DNA of 64,000 nt from Tetradesmus obliquus (lineage: Eukaryota; Chlorophyta; Chlorophyceae; Sphaeropleales; Scenedesmaceae): the NCBI GenBank assembly GCA_030272155.1, contig CP126195.1, positions 992,001 to 1,056,000 of the forward strand. The letters run 5' to 3'. Below, one piece after another: positions 1 through 12,829 of this stretch; position 1 is the first letter of the stretch; every line of letters begins with the position of its first letter. The notes under the pieces were generated by a model. The model did no database searches, was not told the DNA's origin, and saw only the letters and a program-made list of their open reading frames with translations. A program made the translations under genes and the position numbers.

Positions 1-112
1 AGGCACAGCTCAACAAGCCGCTACTCCGCTCTCAGGGTGATGGTGAGTGAACCCAGCACAAGGTCAGCTATGCTGAGCGATGCTTCCAAAACAGCATATG
101 CCTCCTAACCAC

Positions 113-600
113 TCATGGCTGCTGTAGCATGATACCTACGCTGCCTTGCTGCTTTACTACCTTTACCAGCACCTTATCTCTGTACGCCGCCACCCCTCCC
201 TCAGCCTGCCACTTGCTAACCCCTGCAGCCCCCTTCAGCACAGTCACCTCCCCAGCTGCCTGGCCAGCCTGCTGTGCCTCAGGCTGGGGCCTGACAGATG
301 TGCCGCTGTCAGGACCAGCAGGGGAACCGGCCTCAGGGCCAAACGCCATCAGCTGCCTCTTTTCCTGCTTATGCCTGCTGCAGCAGGCTGCCCTGCTGCC
401 TGACCACCTTTGCCAGCACCTTATCCTTGTACGCCGCCACACCTCCCTCAGCCTGCCACTTGCTGACCCCTGCTGCTCCCTTCAGCACAATGACTTCACC
501 AGCTGCCAGGCCAGCCTGCTGCGCCTCAGGCTGGGGCCTGACAGATGTGCTGCTGTCAGGATCAGTGACACCAGCCCCAGCTCCAACAGCTGCTCGATAT
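113..600 (-). repeat. Two extra tandem copies of the ABC-F C-terminal exon end
   Basis: On the minus strand, two further copies of the last part of the ABC-F gene lie beyond its stop at 631. They cover about 362-575 and 113-340. Each repeats the stretch from the Pro/Gln-rich linker through the motifs [10 protein letters not shown] and KVVKQQGS. They are close to the real C terminus ([19 protein letters not shown]) but carry small substitutions, such as GVSKW for GVGKW, and different ends. They may be alternative 3' exons or dead duplicates. The real end is placed at 631 because the exon starting at 980 reads into it without a break. Confidence 0.75.
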
Positions 601-630
601 GTGGTTGCATTGCGTCGCCTGCTCAGCTGC

Positions 631-984
631 TCACACCTGCTGTAGCAGGCTGCCTTGCTGCTTTACTACCTTTGCCAGCACCTTATCCCTGTACGCCGCC
701 ACCCCTCCCTCAGCCTGCCACTTACCAACCCCTGCAGCCCCCTTCAGCACGATCACTTCACCAGCTGTCTGGCCGGCCTGCTGCGCCTCAGGCTGGGGCC
801 TGACAGATGTGCCGCTGTCAGGACCCGCAGGGGAACCGGCCTCAAGACTGCCAGCCTGACCAGCCACTACATCCTGCACAAAGCGCAGGTCATGGCTAGC
901 TACTACAACTGCACCTTCGTAGCTCTGGATTGCACGTACCAATGCTTCTACAGTGTCAAGGTCAAGATGGTTGGTTGGCTCTGC

Positions 985-1023
<39 letters not shown>

Positions 1024-3063
1024 CAGCAGCAGCAGTTTGGCGCTGCCATAAATGTGCACTGAACATCACAGCAGGGCGCACGCAGAGCACTTGAACGTCT
1101 ACAACTGCAGCTGTTGGGCGCAAAACTTCACACCTAGCTCACAGTAGATGCCTTTCAACAGCAAAAGGCTGCAACTTGTTGCCACGCTGGCACTCACCGT
1201 CCAGCAGCAGCAGGTGCGGCCGCGTTGCCAGCAGCAGCGCCAGCGCAGCGCGCGCCTTCTGCCCGCCTGATAGCATCCTCAGGGGGAGGGTGCTGGGCTT
1301 GCCGCCTAGGCCAAAGCTTCCCAGATAGTCACGAGCCTCCTGCTCTCTGCTGAACACGGGAAAAAGCGCTGCACAGCAAATCAAGGAGGCAGAAAAGGCG
1401 GCAGCAGCAGCAGCAGCAGGAACGAAAACGGCAGGTGTTCACTTGTAGGCCCTTGCAGGCAATAATTGCAGATGGAACAAGCCCAAATGGATGAGCATAT
1501 CACTGCAACACTCTCTGAAACAGAAGTCGGCGAGGATGTGAGCCCAGCAAACAGATGCCCAGGTTATCATGAGCAGCATGCTTCACGAGCATGATGCTCC
1601 CTGCTGAACACCGACAAGGGCACTGCACAGTGATGCTGCAGCAGCACGCAGCATGCTGCCGCACTGGAGAACCACTGTTATGTGCAGCAGCATGTGACGT
1701 CCTGACTGCACTGCTGGCCAAGCACAGCAGCTTGTACGCGACACCCAGGATACTTTGACCAAGCTTTGACCATGTTTTGACCAAAGTTTGACTCAATTGT
1801 GAGCCGCTGCAGGTCCGTCTCTTCCTTATGCAGCTCATCAATGCAGTCCTGCCCAAACAGGCCCTGCCACCCAGCACACGCCCGACACTCGCGATAGTTT
1901 GACCAAGCTTTGACCAAACGTTGACCAAAGTTTGACTCACCTGTGAGCCGCTGCAGCGCTGTCTCCTCCAGCTGCAGCTCCTCAATGCAGTGCTGCCCAA
2001 ACAGCCCAACCTTCAGCGCTGCTGATCTCTCCACACTGCCCGCTGCAGCAGCACCCCCGCCAGCAACAGCAGCAGCAGCAGCCTGCACAGACGGCAAGCT
2101 GCTAGCATCCACTGCCAGTCCCCGTGCTGCCCTCTGCTGCTTTTTTGTGAGGGTTTGGGGGGCGGTTTGGCTGGAGGGTTTAGGGGCGGGTGGGGTGTAG
2201 CCTGGGGGTGGTGGGGTGGGCTGTAGCTGTCCTGCAAGCAGCTTAAGCAGGGTTGACTTGCCTGCGCCGTTGGGGCCGAGCAGGGCGATGCGGCTGCTGG
2301 CTGTGATGTCGAGAGTCACGCCCTGCAGGGAACGTGTCAACACACAAGCATCAGTTTGGATGATGTTTGTCAAGCGTCAACCTTCACAACTCACTCAAGA
2401 GGCGTTCGTATTAATTATGGCAACGGCGCACCAAACAACAACTGGTTGCCAGGTACATTACCGTCAGCAGCAATGACATCTCCAATCACTCACACGCAAC
2501 ACTGGCGCAGATGCCCCTGGGTAGGTGTACCCACCCATGGCTGATCATTGAACCGCTCCGCTGATGTCAGCAGTTGATATAACACAACATTACACACGCG
2601 GATTAACTACTCACATGCAGCACTGGCGCAGACGCCCCTGGGTATGTGTACCCCACCCCCCTCAGCTGCAGCAGAGATCCTCCAGCCCTGATCCTGTCAG
2701 GCTGAGGCCATTTGAAGTCAAAGGGCTTGTCTGCTGTCTCAAGCACCACCTGCGGCCGCCTGGACTCAAAATATCCAACCAGGTCACGGTTGAGCTGCAA
2801 GCGGGCGGCGGCGGCAGCAGCAGCAGCAGCAGCAGCAGTGAGGGCACTTGAAGTCAAAGGGCTTGTCTGCTGTCTCAAGCACTACTCATGGCCTCCTGGA
2901 TTCATGGTAACCAAGTAGGTCCCGGTTGAGCTGCAAGCAGGCGGCGGCAGCAGCAGCAGCAGCAGTGGGGCCATTTGAAGTCAAAGGGCTTGTCTGCTGT
3001 CTCAAGCACCACCTGCGGCCGCCTGTATTCATGGTACCCAACCAGGTCACGGTTCAGCTGCAT

Positions 3064-3097
<34 letters not shown>

Positions 3098-6000
3098 TGA
3101 CGGTGGTGCATGAGGGACCAAACTGAGCATGCGTCCAGCTAGGATCTGGCACGGTTCAGAGCATGATTCAAGTTCAAGGTGCTGGTCTGCTATGAAGTTC
3201 AGGAGTTCACACCTTGAACTTGTGCCCCGCTGCGTTCCTGTCCATGCCGTGCCGCTCCTCCAGCTTCTTCTTGCGGCTGGCCGCCTGCTGCAGCTTCTTG
3301 TCATCACCCGCCTACAAACAACAGGCGTGATAAGAATGAAACAGGTCGCAAGCAATTGACCAAGTCAAACCAACCGCGCAGCGGCTTGTTCTTGTCAATA
3401 GTTGGCTCAACACAAGGAAGGCAAGAAATTTCACCAGAGGTGCATTTGCATTTCGGTGGCAGCACGTGGATAAAAGAGCTGACAAAACCCACTAATTTTA
3501 TTACCGCCCACCTGCCGTGCCTGCTTCTCAGCCGAGCTTATGCTGGCCTCTATGTGCTTGCGCTGCTTGTCCAGCGCTGCCGCCTGCCTGCTGCTGGCCA
3601 GGGCCGCCAGCGCCTTTGCCTCTACATACTCGTCATACGGCCCGGGGAAGTACCTGGCACAGCAGCGATCATTCACCCAAGCAGTGTTGTTGTTTGAATT
3701 ATGTTGATCTCAGCGGCAGAGCAGCAGGAGCACATGCGCCTCACCCCTGCCAGCAGCTAATACAACAGCCGCACAGTACGTCCCGCAGATTCAGCGATAA
3801 CACACCGCATGTAGAAAACATGACATCGAGGAGGAAAGGAAAGACCTAAAATAGTCCTGGAAGCACATCCCCGCGCCTTCCTTACGCAGAATACACTATC
3901 AGGGCTGCACACAGAGCAACAAGCTGCCTGGTCAGCACGCACCTCGGCTGCTGCTCCTTGAGCTCCACTGTCTCCTGGCACACTGTGTTCAGGAAGCTGC
4001 TTCACAACCAACTGGCAGGTGCTGTCCTGCACAGTACTGTGATGCAGTTGCTCAGCATACCCACCGGAGCTGCTGCTGCTTGAGCTCCACAGTCTCCTGG
4101 CACACCGCGTTGAGAAAGGACCTGTCGTGGCTCACCAGCAGTAGCGTCTGGCCCTCACAGCAGCGGCGCAGGTACTCCTGCAAGCATGCCAAAATAAGAA
4201 GACAAAATGTAATCTAAGATGGTGCCCGGACCCACTTGGAACTTTCCTATCTCAAAATTTCACATTTATCTTCAAGCAAAGCTCGAGCTCAATGTGTAAA
4301 GTTTTACATATGCTAGTGTACAGAGCTCAGAAGCAGCAGCTTTTGGCCATCACAGCAGCGCGGCAGGTACTCCTGCAAGCACACGTCACACAAAAACACA
4401 CAGGTCAGTGTGGACCGCCACACCAGCAGCAGCGCCCGACCCTCCTGGAAAGCGTGTACAGTGCATGACTGTGCCAGCCTGGCTCCTCGTGCAGTAACAG
4501 TCCAAGAAAGGATCACCAGACATGACATACACAGCACAGAAGTGGCAGCAACAGCAGCAGCCCCACCTGCAGCCACAGAATGATTTCAAGATCCAAGTGG
4601 TTGCTGGGCTCATACAAACACAGCAGGTTGGGTGCGCCAACAGCCACAACGCCCTCCATTACTACACGCTCTACCTATTCAGCGGCATCAAGGAATTGCC
4701 AAGCCATGGCAAGCAACAGCACTCGTAGGAAACAACAGAGACAAAAGACGCAGCAGCAGCTCACCTGCAGCCACAGAATAGCCTCCAGATCTAAGTGGTT
4801 GGTGGGCTCATCCAGACACAGCAAATCCGGCGCGCCGAACAGCGCGCACGCAAGGCTAACTCGCATGCGCCAGCCGCCGCTAAGGGAGGCAGTTGGGGCA
4901 TCCATCAGGGCTTGGCTGAACCCTAAACCGCCCAGGATCTGCCGTGCCCTGCCTTCTGCTGCGTCAGCGTCCTGCTCCGCGAGCTGCTGATATAGCTCTG
5001 TCAGCAACGCCTGTGTGCATGGATATACAGCTGCACGAGTAAGCTTTTGTGTCGAAACACAGGCGGCAAATATGACAACAGGGGTTGGAGATGCAAGGCA
5101 AGCAGCGCAGCCCACATGCCAGCTACATGATTGCCTGCTGCTTGCTGTGCCTGCTCGTACTTAGCAGCTACGGCCTTTGTGCATCACCCCCTCTCAGATC
5201 ACAGCGCTCACTACAAGTCCGACCGTTGCGTCAGGGCGTACGCCTGCCGGTGCACTGAACATCGGTCATAGTCGCGCCAAAAGAGCTCGCGCCACACACC
5301 TGTGCTTTGGCTGCAGCCTCCTCATGAGTCATGGCCTTGCCAGCAGCAGCAGCCTCAGCAGCAGCCTTCTCTGCCGCAACAGCAGCCTTGCGCGCCGCAA
5401 CGCCGCGGCGGCCGCTACGCTGCGCAGCCGTTGCGTTGGCACTTGCTGCGCTGCCGGCTGCTGATGCGTTTTGCAGGGACGCAACTGCTGAGATCAGCTG
5501 CTGATCGTCACCGCTGTCCATTGCTGCTTCTAGCAAGTCAACGTCTCTGCGAGTAGTAGCAGCAGAGCTGTGGGCTGTTTGCCTAGCAAAGAAACAGCAC
5601 AAATAGCGCCTGGCAATGCACAGCGATGAAGCCTTTTGTTCTACATGCAAGACACGACACCGTTCCCGCACGCTCACACACAGCAGCCAAAACTCACCGC
5701 TGCAGCTGTGCTGCCTTTGCGTCTGCTGCCACCACCACCTGGACAGCGCTGCTGTCGCTGGCAGCAGCCTCCTCCAATGCATGCAGGTAAGCTGAACCCA
5801 GACCCGGCCCAGCTGCAGCTGTGGGCTATTGACGCGCTAGGCTAAGCACTGCCCGTGACACATGATACTGTCATGCAGTGCCCTGTCGCTTATGACAGAC
5901 GAATTAGAAACAGTATAAACCCACAAAACATGCATGGAACGAACAGCACGAGCTCATGCTGAGTAGCTTACCGCTGCAGCTGTGCCGCTTTTGCGTCTGC

Positions 6001-7486
6001 TGCCACCACCACTGCCACAGCGCTGCTGTCGCTGGCAGCCGCCTCCTGCTCCACATGCATGCAGGTCAGCCATTTGGGGAAGCCCACAAGGCTGCGGCTG
6101 CCCAGCACGCGCAACAGCGTTGACTTGCCCACGCCGTTCCTGCAGGCAGCCGTCACAGACATTCAGCTCAAAACCGGAGTGCATACATGCCAACAGATGT
6201 GCTGCTCAGCACCCGCAGCAGCGTTGACTTGCCCACCCCGTTCCTGCAAGCGGTTTGGGGCATGTACAAGGTGAACTCAACACTGTGTGTGTAGGTTAGA
6301 AGCCCACAAGGCTGCGGCTGCCCAGCACACGCAACAGCGTCGACTTGCCCACGCCGTTCCTGCAAGCCGTTTTGGGCAGTTTGGGGCAATCAAGATGTAA
6401 TCAACACTGCGTTTGTTGTAGAACGGCAGGCGCCAGTCGCTGCCCAGCACACACGGCAGCGTCGACTTGCCCACACAAATCCTGCAGAATTCAACAAAGC
6501 CAAAATCAGGAGCGCGGTCTTGATCAGCGATTTGGGGAAGCCCACAAGGCTGCGGTTACCCAGCACGCGCAACAGCGTTGGTTTGCCCACGCCGTTCCTG
6601 CAGGCAGCCGGCACATACATCAGTAGTTCACATTAGAAAACAGATTGCGGTACATGCCAACAGCTGTGCTGCCCAGCGCACGCAGTAGCGTTGACTTGCC
6701 CACACCGTTCCTGCAAGCAGTTCGAGGCAAACAGAGGATGAAGACGACACTGTAGCTGTGTAGAATGAGGCGACTGTCGCCCTGCCCAGCACACGCAGCA
6801 GCGTTGACTTGCCCAAGACTCGTGCAAGCAGCCCACAGCGTCGATAACAGTTTGGGTCAATGCTGGAGTTGCGTTAAGTGCCCAGCACATTTGACAGCGT
6901 CGACACCATGCAGGTCCTGCAAGCACAGAGCCGTCAACACTTCACGCTGCTGGCATTCTGCCGTTTGCCAAAAGCTGTGCTGCCCAGCACATGCAGCAGC
7001 GTTGACTTGCCCACGCCCTCCACACAGCTGCGCTGCCTTGCACACAGTCAGCTGTCACAGGTTCACAGGCGACATAGTTGTCGGCGCCGTGCCATATGCC
7101 CCAACTGCATGGCTCCAATAGCTTTATGCAGCACAGCTAACCACAGCAGCACCCATACTTCATCGTCAAAGTTTTCATATAAACAAAAAACACCACCATT
7201 ACGGTTCAAACCAGTCATGCACCACTGCTGCAGACCGCGGCCAACCAACCCACCTGCCAATCAGCCCGTATCTCACACCAGCCTGCAGCTGCAGCACAGC
7301 ATCAGTCAGCAGCTGCCGCTGCTGCCCGCCAGCGCTGCCTATTGCCAGGTTGACCTGCTGCAGCTGCAGCGATCTGTTGCTGGTCACTTCCAAGGTTTCT
7401 AGATGGAACCTGCTGACCTGGCTGGTGGCTTCGATTACAGCAGCCTGCAAGCTGCTGCTGCTGCTGCTGCTCTCTGCAGCTGCCAT
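631..7486 (-). CDS. ABCF3-like: ABC-F family ATPase (GCN20/ABCF3-like), 11 exons, 768 aa
   Basis: This is a soluble twin-ATPase ABC-F protein without membrane segments; the family acts on ribosomes and translation control (GCN20/ABCF3). Exons, in order: 7486-7254, 6139-5972, 5546-5300, 5010-4765, 4177-4065, 3653-3512, 3311-3213, 2794-2615, 2322-1941, 1344-1198, 980-631. They sum to 2307 nt and stay in frame. Domain 1 has Walker [10 protein letters not shown] (split by the first intron), the typical HVEQE segment, signature LSGGWRMRV, Walker [15 protein letters not shown] and switch [11 protein letters not shown]. The linker contains [11 protein letters not shown] and a Lys-rich helix. Domain 2 has [35 protein letters not shown] and [11 protein letters not shown]. 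The N terminus is short for the family; the ATG at 7486 is the first in the open frame. Splice copies crowd nearly every intron. I am confident of the family; the subgroup is an inference. Confidence 0.9.
1720..1865 (-). repeat. Donor-side copy of ABC-F exon 9 end
   Basis: Downstream of the real exon 9 (which ends at 1941) the minus strand repeats its last part as [19 protein letters not shown], against [19 protein letters not shown] in the real exon. The short motif tttgaccaaagtttgactca recurs after both. It is a diverged copy lying in the intron. Confidence 0.7.
2835..3070 (-). repeat. Two acceptor-side copies of ABC-F exon 8
   Basis: Two copies of the start of exon 8 ([19 protein letters not shown]) precede the functional exon at 2794. 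They begin near 3060 and 2930 and read [14 protein letters not shown] and a variant. The 3060 copy is headed by a CTG tract plus AG acceptor, as is the functional exon. Only the copy at 2794 continues into the rest of the exon. Confidence 0.8.
4350..4605 (-). repeat. Copies of ABC-F exon 4 end and exon 5 start in one intron
   Basis: In the intron between exon 4 (ends 4765) and exon 5 (starts 4177), about 4605-4567 repeats the exon 4 end ([11 protein letters not shown] followed by a GT donor). About 4390-4340 repeats the exon 5 start ([15 protein letters not shown]). The donor-side copy lies next to exon 4 and the acceptor-side copy next to exon 5. Confidence 0.8.
5697..5790 (-). repeat. Donor-side copy of ABC-F exon 2 end
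   Basis: It repeats the last part of exon 2 ([18 protein letters not shown], then KAAQLQR and a GT donor) downstream of the functional copy that ends at 5972. The two copies differ at a few codons, for example SAVQVVV against SAVAVVV. Confidence 0.8.
6160..7030 (-). repeat. Array of acceptor-side Walker A exon copies
   Basis: About eight degenerate copies of the start of exon 2 lie between exon 1 and the functional exon 2 at 6139. Most contain the reverse complement of the string encoding [11 protein letters not shown], located near 6230, 6345, 6465, 6585, 6695, 6808, 6905 and 7008. Several have a good CAG acceptor before GAACGGCGTG. Spacing is roughly 105-125 bp. Some copies have lost the acceptor or key bases, for example GVGKPTLL at about 6585. 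None except the copy at 6139 continues into the conserved HVEQE segment. Confidence 0.85.
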
Positions 7487-8670
7487 TAGTGTTGCCGTTA
7501 TGTGTTGTGCTCAGCACTGCTAAGGATGTTGGTGTGTGCCTGCTGCTGTGCACAAGGGGTGGGGGCTGACAGTGTTGCTGGAACTGGTGCTGCTAGAGCT
7601 GTGGCTGTTGCGCTGCTGCTGCTGCACTGCTGCTACTGTTGGGCTGCACAGAGAGTTGAGTGTGATCAAACAGGGGACACGGCCTGCTTTTCAGCAGCAA
7701 TCAGGGCTGCAAAGCCCTGGCAGCTGTGCTGCAGAGCTTTGCCGTGATGTGTGACCAGTACTGCTACTGCTCTTGACGAGAGCCACTGCTGCTGCTGCTG
7801 CTGCCTGGCCTGATGCTGCTTGGCCTGATGCGACTGTACAACTGCAGAGCACCTGCAGAGCACCTGACAGTAGTAGGTTCAGCTGGTCGCCAGCTTGTCT
7901 GCTGCGTCATTAATCTCCAGCATAGCCAGGTAACACCTCCAGTTAGCGAGCATTGCTGTCCTTCTGAACCGTAGCATATGTAAGCATGTGCAAGGATAGC
8001 ATATGTATGCCATGCCATGCAAGGAGATGCCAACTGCTGCATCTCCGTGCTGAGGGCATGCTGCTGCACCAACATGTTTAGTATTTGAAGAATTACGGTT
8101 GATCTCTTCACTGCGAGCTTTTAGACTGATTGCGCATGGCGGCTGCCTTGAACAGGTGGAACAGGCACAGCAACAGGAGCTGCTGCTGCTACTGCTGCTG
8201 CCGCTGCTGGTGCTGCCATTGGCAGTGATGTGCTTTGAACGAACAGCTCGTAACTTCAAGCCGTGTTACCTTATTACGGCAGCCTAGGCTTGGCTGTCGA
8301 GTTCCTCATCATCTGGCTGGACCTAAGGAAAGAGGTGCTGCCCTTCTGTCAGACACTTGAGCTGTCTGGCGCTTGCGTTGATTCCGTGCAGCACAATACG
8401 CACAGGTATATAAGAACATAACATATTTGCCGACCAACTTGTGCTCAAGCTGCTGCGCTGCCACGCAGGGTGCCCCGGTTCCCGGAGCAGGCGTTCCAAG
8501 GCTTCTTCGTCATTGTCATGTTAGTGACCACCATGGCTTACGTATGCCGATGGTTCTTTGATGCCACGAAATCGATGAGCACACTACGTATTTGTTTTTG
8601 AAGCAAACGTTGACTTTTGCAGCCCACTATGATGCTACTGAACTAGTGCATCAGCCAGCCACACAACGCC
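7487..8670. other. Intergenic region between divergent ABC-F and GSH1 genes
   Basis: There is no convincing gene here. CTG/CAG-rich stretches (7590-7640, 7780-7800, 8180-8220) give only low-complexity frames. On the plus strand, 8285-8330 and 8465-8590 encode short hydrophobic peptides (AVEFLIIWLDLRKE and GFFVIVMLVTTMAYV) that could be exons of a small membrane protein, but I could not join them in frame. On the minus strand an AG acceptor near 8325 is followed by VQPDDEELDSQA and a stop, which is equally short. The region should also contain both promoters. Confidence 0.3.
8406..8413 (+). promoter_or_regulatory. Possible TATA box upstream of GSH1
   Basis: The string gtatataag lies about 260 bp before the GSH1 start codon in a stretch that is AT-rich for this window. 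The distance would leave a 5' UTR of about 230 nt. No transcript evidence is available. Confidence 0.25.
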
Positions 8671-9648
8671 ATGCAGTCTCTTAGCGGACCAAAAGGCCTG
8701 CGTTCAACATTTGTGAATAGTTATAACGGCGCACATCCACGCACGTTCAGCAGCAGCCTCCCGAAGCTCAGTAGCCACGTAGTTGCAGCGAATGCACCCT
8801 CAGAGGGCAGCACAGAGCCAGTCAGCAGGCAGGATCTGATAGAGCACTTACGTTCGGGATGCAAGACGCGCGATCGATGGCGCATAGGCACGGAGCACGA
8901 AAAGCTGGGCTTCAACCTAGCAGACAACACCCGCATGGACTACGAGCATATCAAAGGCGTGTTTGAGCGGCTGCAGAGCAGGTTCGGATGGGAGCCGATG
9001 ACAGAAGCTGGTTTGACCATCGGAGTCAAGCTAGACGGGCAGAGCGTAACGCTGGAGCCAGGTGGCCAGTTTGAGCTGTCAGGTGCTCCACTCACCACTC
9101 TGCACCAGACCTGTGCAGAGGTCAACAGCCACCTGTATCAATCAAAAACAATCGGGGAGGAGCTGGGGATTGGGTTCCTGGGCGTAGGGTTTGACCCCAA
9201 GTGGAGCATAGAGCAGATTCCAGTCATGCCCAAAGACAGATACCGCCTGATGAAGGCGTACATGCCCACAGTGGGCACCCGGGGGCTGGACATGATGTTC
9301 CGCACCTGCACCATCCAGGTGCGCTTGCAGGAACTTGCAGGAGCTTGCAGGAAATCGTGTGCATATGCTTGCAGGACAGCAGCGGAGTGCAGGAAGCAGC
9401 TGGCAGTGATGGCCATGGGGGGTGACAAGGTGCTGCTGCATTGGCAAGCAGGGGACTGCAGCAGCAGTAGCAAAGCCGTTGCTTATATGAAATGTTGCAT
9501 GCAGTTCAACCGGGCCTGCTGGATTTTCAGCTGTCCTTGCTGCTTTCCCTTTTGCACGCACACTTGCCTTGCGCCCACATTGAACCAGTGCAACCCTGCT
9601 GATATAGCTGCATATCCACTACCTGCTTGCAGCAACTGAACTTCCTTG

Positions 9649-9684
<36 letters not shown>

Positions 9685-9827
9685 AGGTCAACCTTGACTT
9701 TGAGAGCGAGCAGGACATGATTGAGAAATTCCGCATTGGACTGGCGCTGCAGCCCATCGCAGTGGCGCTGTTTGCCAACAGCCCCTTCGTGGAGGGCAAG
9801 CCCACGGGCTTCCTCAGCACACGAGGT

Positions 9828-9864
<37 letters not shown>

Positions 9865-12797
9865 TCTTGCAGTGGCACTGTTTGCCAACAGCCCCTTTGT
9901 GGAGGGCAGGCCCACAGGCTTCCTCAGCACACGAGGTGAGCAGCAACATCAGCAGCAGCAGCAGCAGCAGCGGGAGCAACGGCAGCAGCGGCGGCTGCAG
10001 CAGCAGCAGCAGAAGTAGCGCATCAGGTGCTGAGCAGCTGCGGCCAAAGCAGCAAGAGCATGGGCTTGCGGCATCATATTTGCTGCGTGTGGCCAGCCCT
10101 TGCACGTGAGCAGCAGCAGCAGCGGCAGCAGCAGACTTCGGCAGCGGCAGCAGCAGCGCCGGCAGCAGCAGGCTTCGGCAGCAGCAGGCTTCAGCGGCAG
10201 CAGCAGGCTTCGGCAGCAGCAGGCTTCAGCGGCAGCAGCGGCAGCAGCAGCGGCAGCGGCAGCGGCAGCGGCAGCAGCAGGCTTCAGCAGCAGCAGCTGC
10301 AGCAGCGGCAGCAGCGGCAGCAGCGGCAGCAGCAAGCTTCAACAGTAAGGCTGCCAGGTGTCTGTGACGGTGATGCGCCCGAGGCAACTAGTGGCAGAGA
10401 GATACCCCTTGTAACTAGTGACAGGCAGATTTCCGGTGCGACGAGTGCACCTTAGCAGCTTGCATGGATGCCTTGGCCAGATGTGCTGCTCTTCTATGCA
10501 GGTGACCTGAAGCTGCTGTGTCACCAGTGCTGTATGCAGCTGCGCCCAGCAACTGTCGTCTCACAACTGTCTGTGTGATCGTGCACCGCTTCATTGCTGC
10601 TGCTTCTCCTCCTGTGCAGGTGACGTGTGGACGGACGTGGATGCAGCGCGCACCGGCAACCTGCCGTTTGTGTTTGAGCCGGACATGTCGTTTGAGAAGT
10701 ATGTTGACTATGCAATGGACGTGCCAATGTACTTTGTGTACCGCAAGGGGCAGTACATCAACGCTCTGGGGCAGTCCTGGCGGGACTTCATGGAGGTGAG
10801 AAGTTCACGGTGGGGGGTCCTGGGAAGTCCACAGTTCGGGCCCTGGGAAGTTCACAGTTGGTGGGGTGGGCATGCCCATGTACGTTGTGTACTGCCGGGC
10901 GCAGTACCTCAATGCCCTGGGGTAATCCTGGCGGGATATAATGAAGCTGAGAAGTTCACAGTGGGAGGCCTGCGAAGTTCGCAGTGATTGCCTTGAAGCT
11001 TGCAGTAGCTTTCTGATTTGCTTATGCAGCAGATGACATCATCACAGTGCCGTTAGTGTTCAAATGACACTAGCGCTTACTATGTGCATTGTGATGTCCA
11101 TGCACCTTGATGCTATGGCATTAGGTAACTGCAGCATGTGCTTTCACTGCTGTGCATTGCTCAGTACTGCTGCTGCTGCTGCTGCTGCTGCCAGGGCAAG
11201 CTGCCTGCGCTGCCAGGCCAGCGGCCCACCATGGGCGACTGGGAGAACCACCTCACCACCATCTTCCCCGAGGTGGGCATGGGTCAAAGCAGTACAGATG
11301 CAGCATTTGTCGGCATTGAAATACGTAAACGAATAATAGTTCAGGTGCGTATGCATGCCATGCGGTCAGGTGCATCCATTGGCGACTGCGAAAACCACCT
11401 CACCACCATCTTCCCCGAGGTGGGCATGGGCCACAGCATTCAACTGCAGTATGGGGTAATGAACGCAAAAATCTACAATGAGTTTCGGCAAACTTTTGAT
11501 CGGACGCATCCACAGCACGTGTTATGTGACATCATTTGACGGTGTTACAACATTCGTTACTGTCTCCGCTGCCGCCCCCCGCCCCCAGCTGCGCCTGCAG
11601 AGATGTTGCAGCGCATATAATGAGATGCGCATGCCTTGAGGTGCGCATTTGCCCTTTTGCATCAACAAAATTTATGACTGCCCCCGCAGGTGCGCCTCAA
11701 GAAGTTCCTGGAGATGCGCGGCGCGGACGGCGGCCCCTGGCGCATGATCTGCGCGCTGCCTGCGCTGTGGGTGGGGCTTATCTACGAGCCACAGGCGCAA
11801 GCAGAAGCACTAGACTTGATCAGCAGCTGGAGCCAGGACGACAGGGACTACCTCAGAAACGGTGAGGGCGGCTGGCTGTTACTGTATTGTTACTGTACAT
11901 ATGCAGTGTGATATAGTGGGTGGGGCTCGTCTACGAGCCACAGGCGCAGGCAGAAGCACTAGACCTCATCAGCAGCTGGACACAGGACGACAGGGACTAC
12001 CTCAGAAACAGTGAGGCCGGCAGCCTGTGTGTTATATGACACCATGTTGTAACACATGCATGTGACCACTTTATGTGCCAGGTAGTGGGTTTGAGTGCCT
12101 GCAGTGGCGTTGCACCTGATCAGCAGCTGGACACAGGACGGCAGGGACTACCTCAGAAACATTGAGGCCGGCAGCCTGTGTGTTATATAACACCATGTTG
12201 TTAACACATGCATGTGACCACTTTATGTGCCAGGTAGTGGGTTTGAGTGCCTGCAGTGGCGTTGCACCTGATCAGCAGCTGGACACAGGACGACAGGGAC
12301 TACCTCAGAAACGGTGAGGCCGGCAGCCTGTGTGTTGTATGACACCATGTTGTAACACATGCATGTGACCACTTTATGTGCCAGGTAGTGGGTTTGAGTG
12401 CCTGCAGTGGCGTTGCACCTGATCAGCAGCTGGACACAGGACGACAGGGACTACCTCAGAAACATTGAGGCCGGCAGCCTGTGTGTTATATAACACCATG
12501 TTGTAACACATGCATGTGACCACTTTATGTGCCAGGTAGTGGGTTTGAGTGCCTGCAGTGGCGTTGCACCTGATCAGCAGCTGGACACAGGACGACAGGG
12601 ACTACCTCAGAAACGGTGCCGTCAGCTTAGGGTTCAGAGTGAGCACCACAACCTAGCAGCCTTTGGAGCCTGCCTGTAATCTTGTCAGTGTTCAGGCGGT
12701 GCCATATCACTATTGCACTGACAAAATGGTGTTGTGTTCACTGCTGCTCCTGCTGATGGTGTGTTCTGCTGCCGCTGCTGCTGCTGCTGCTGCCGCC

Positions 12798-12829
<32 letters not shown>

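Noticed and set aside
129..803. Plus-strand frame of 224 codons with internal repeats
   Set aside because: It is antisense to the triplicated ABC-F C terminus.
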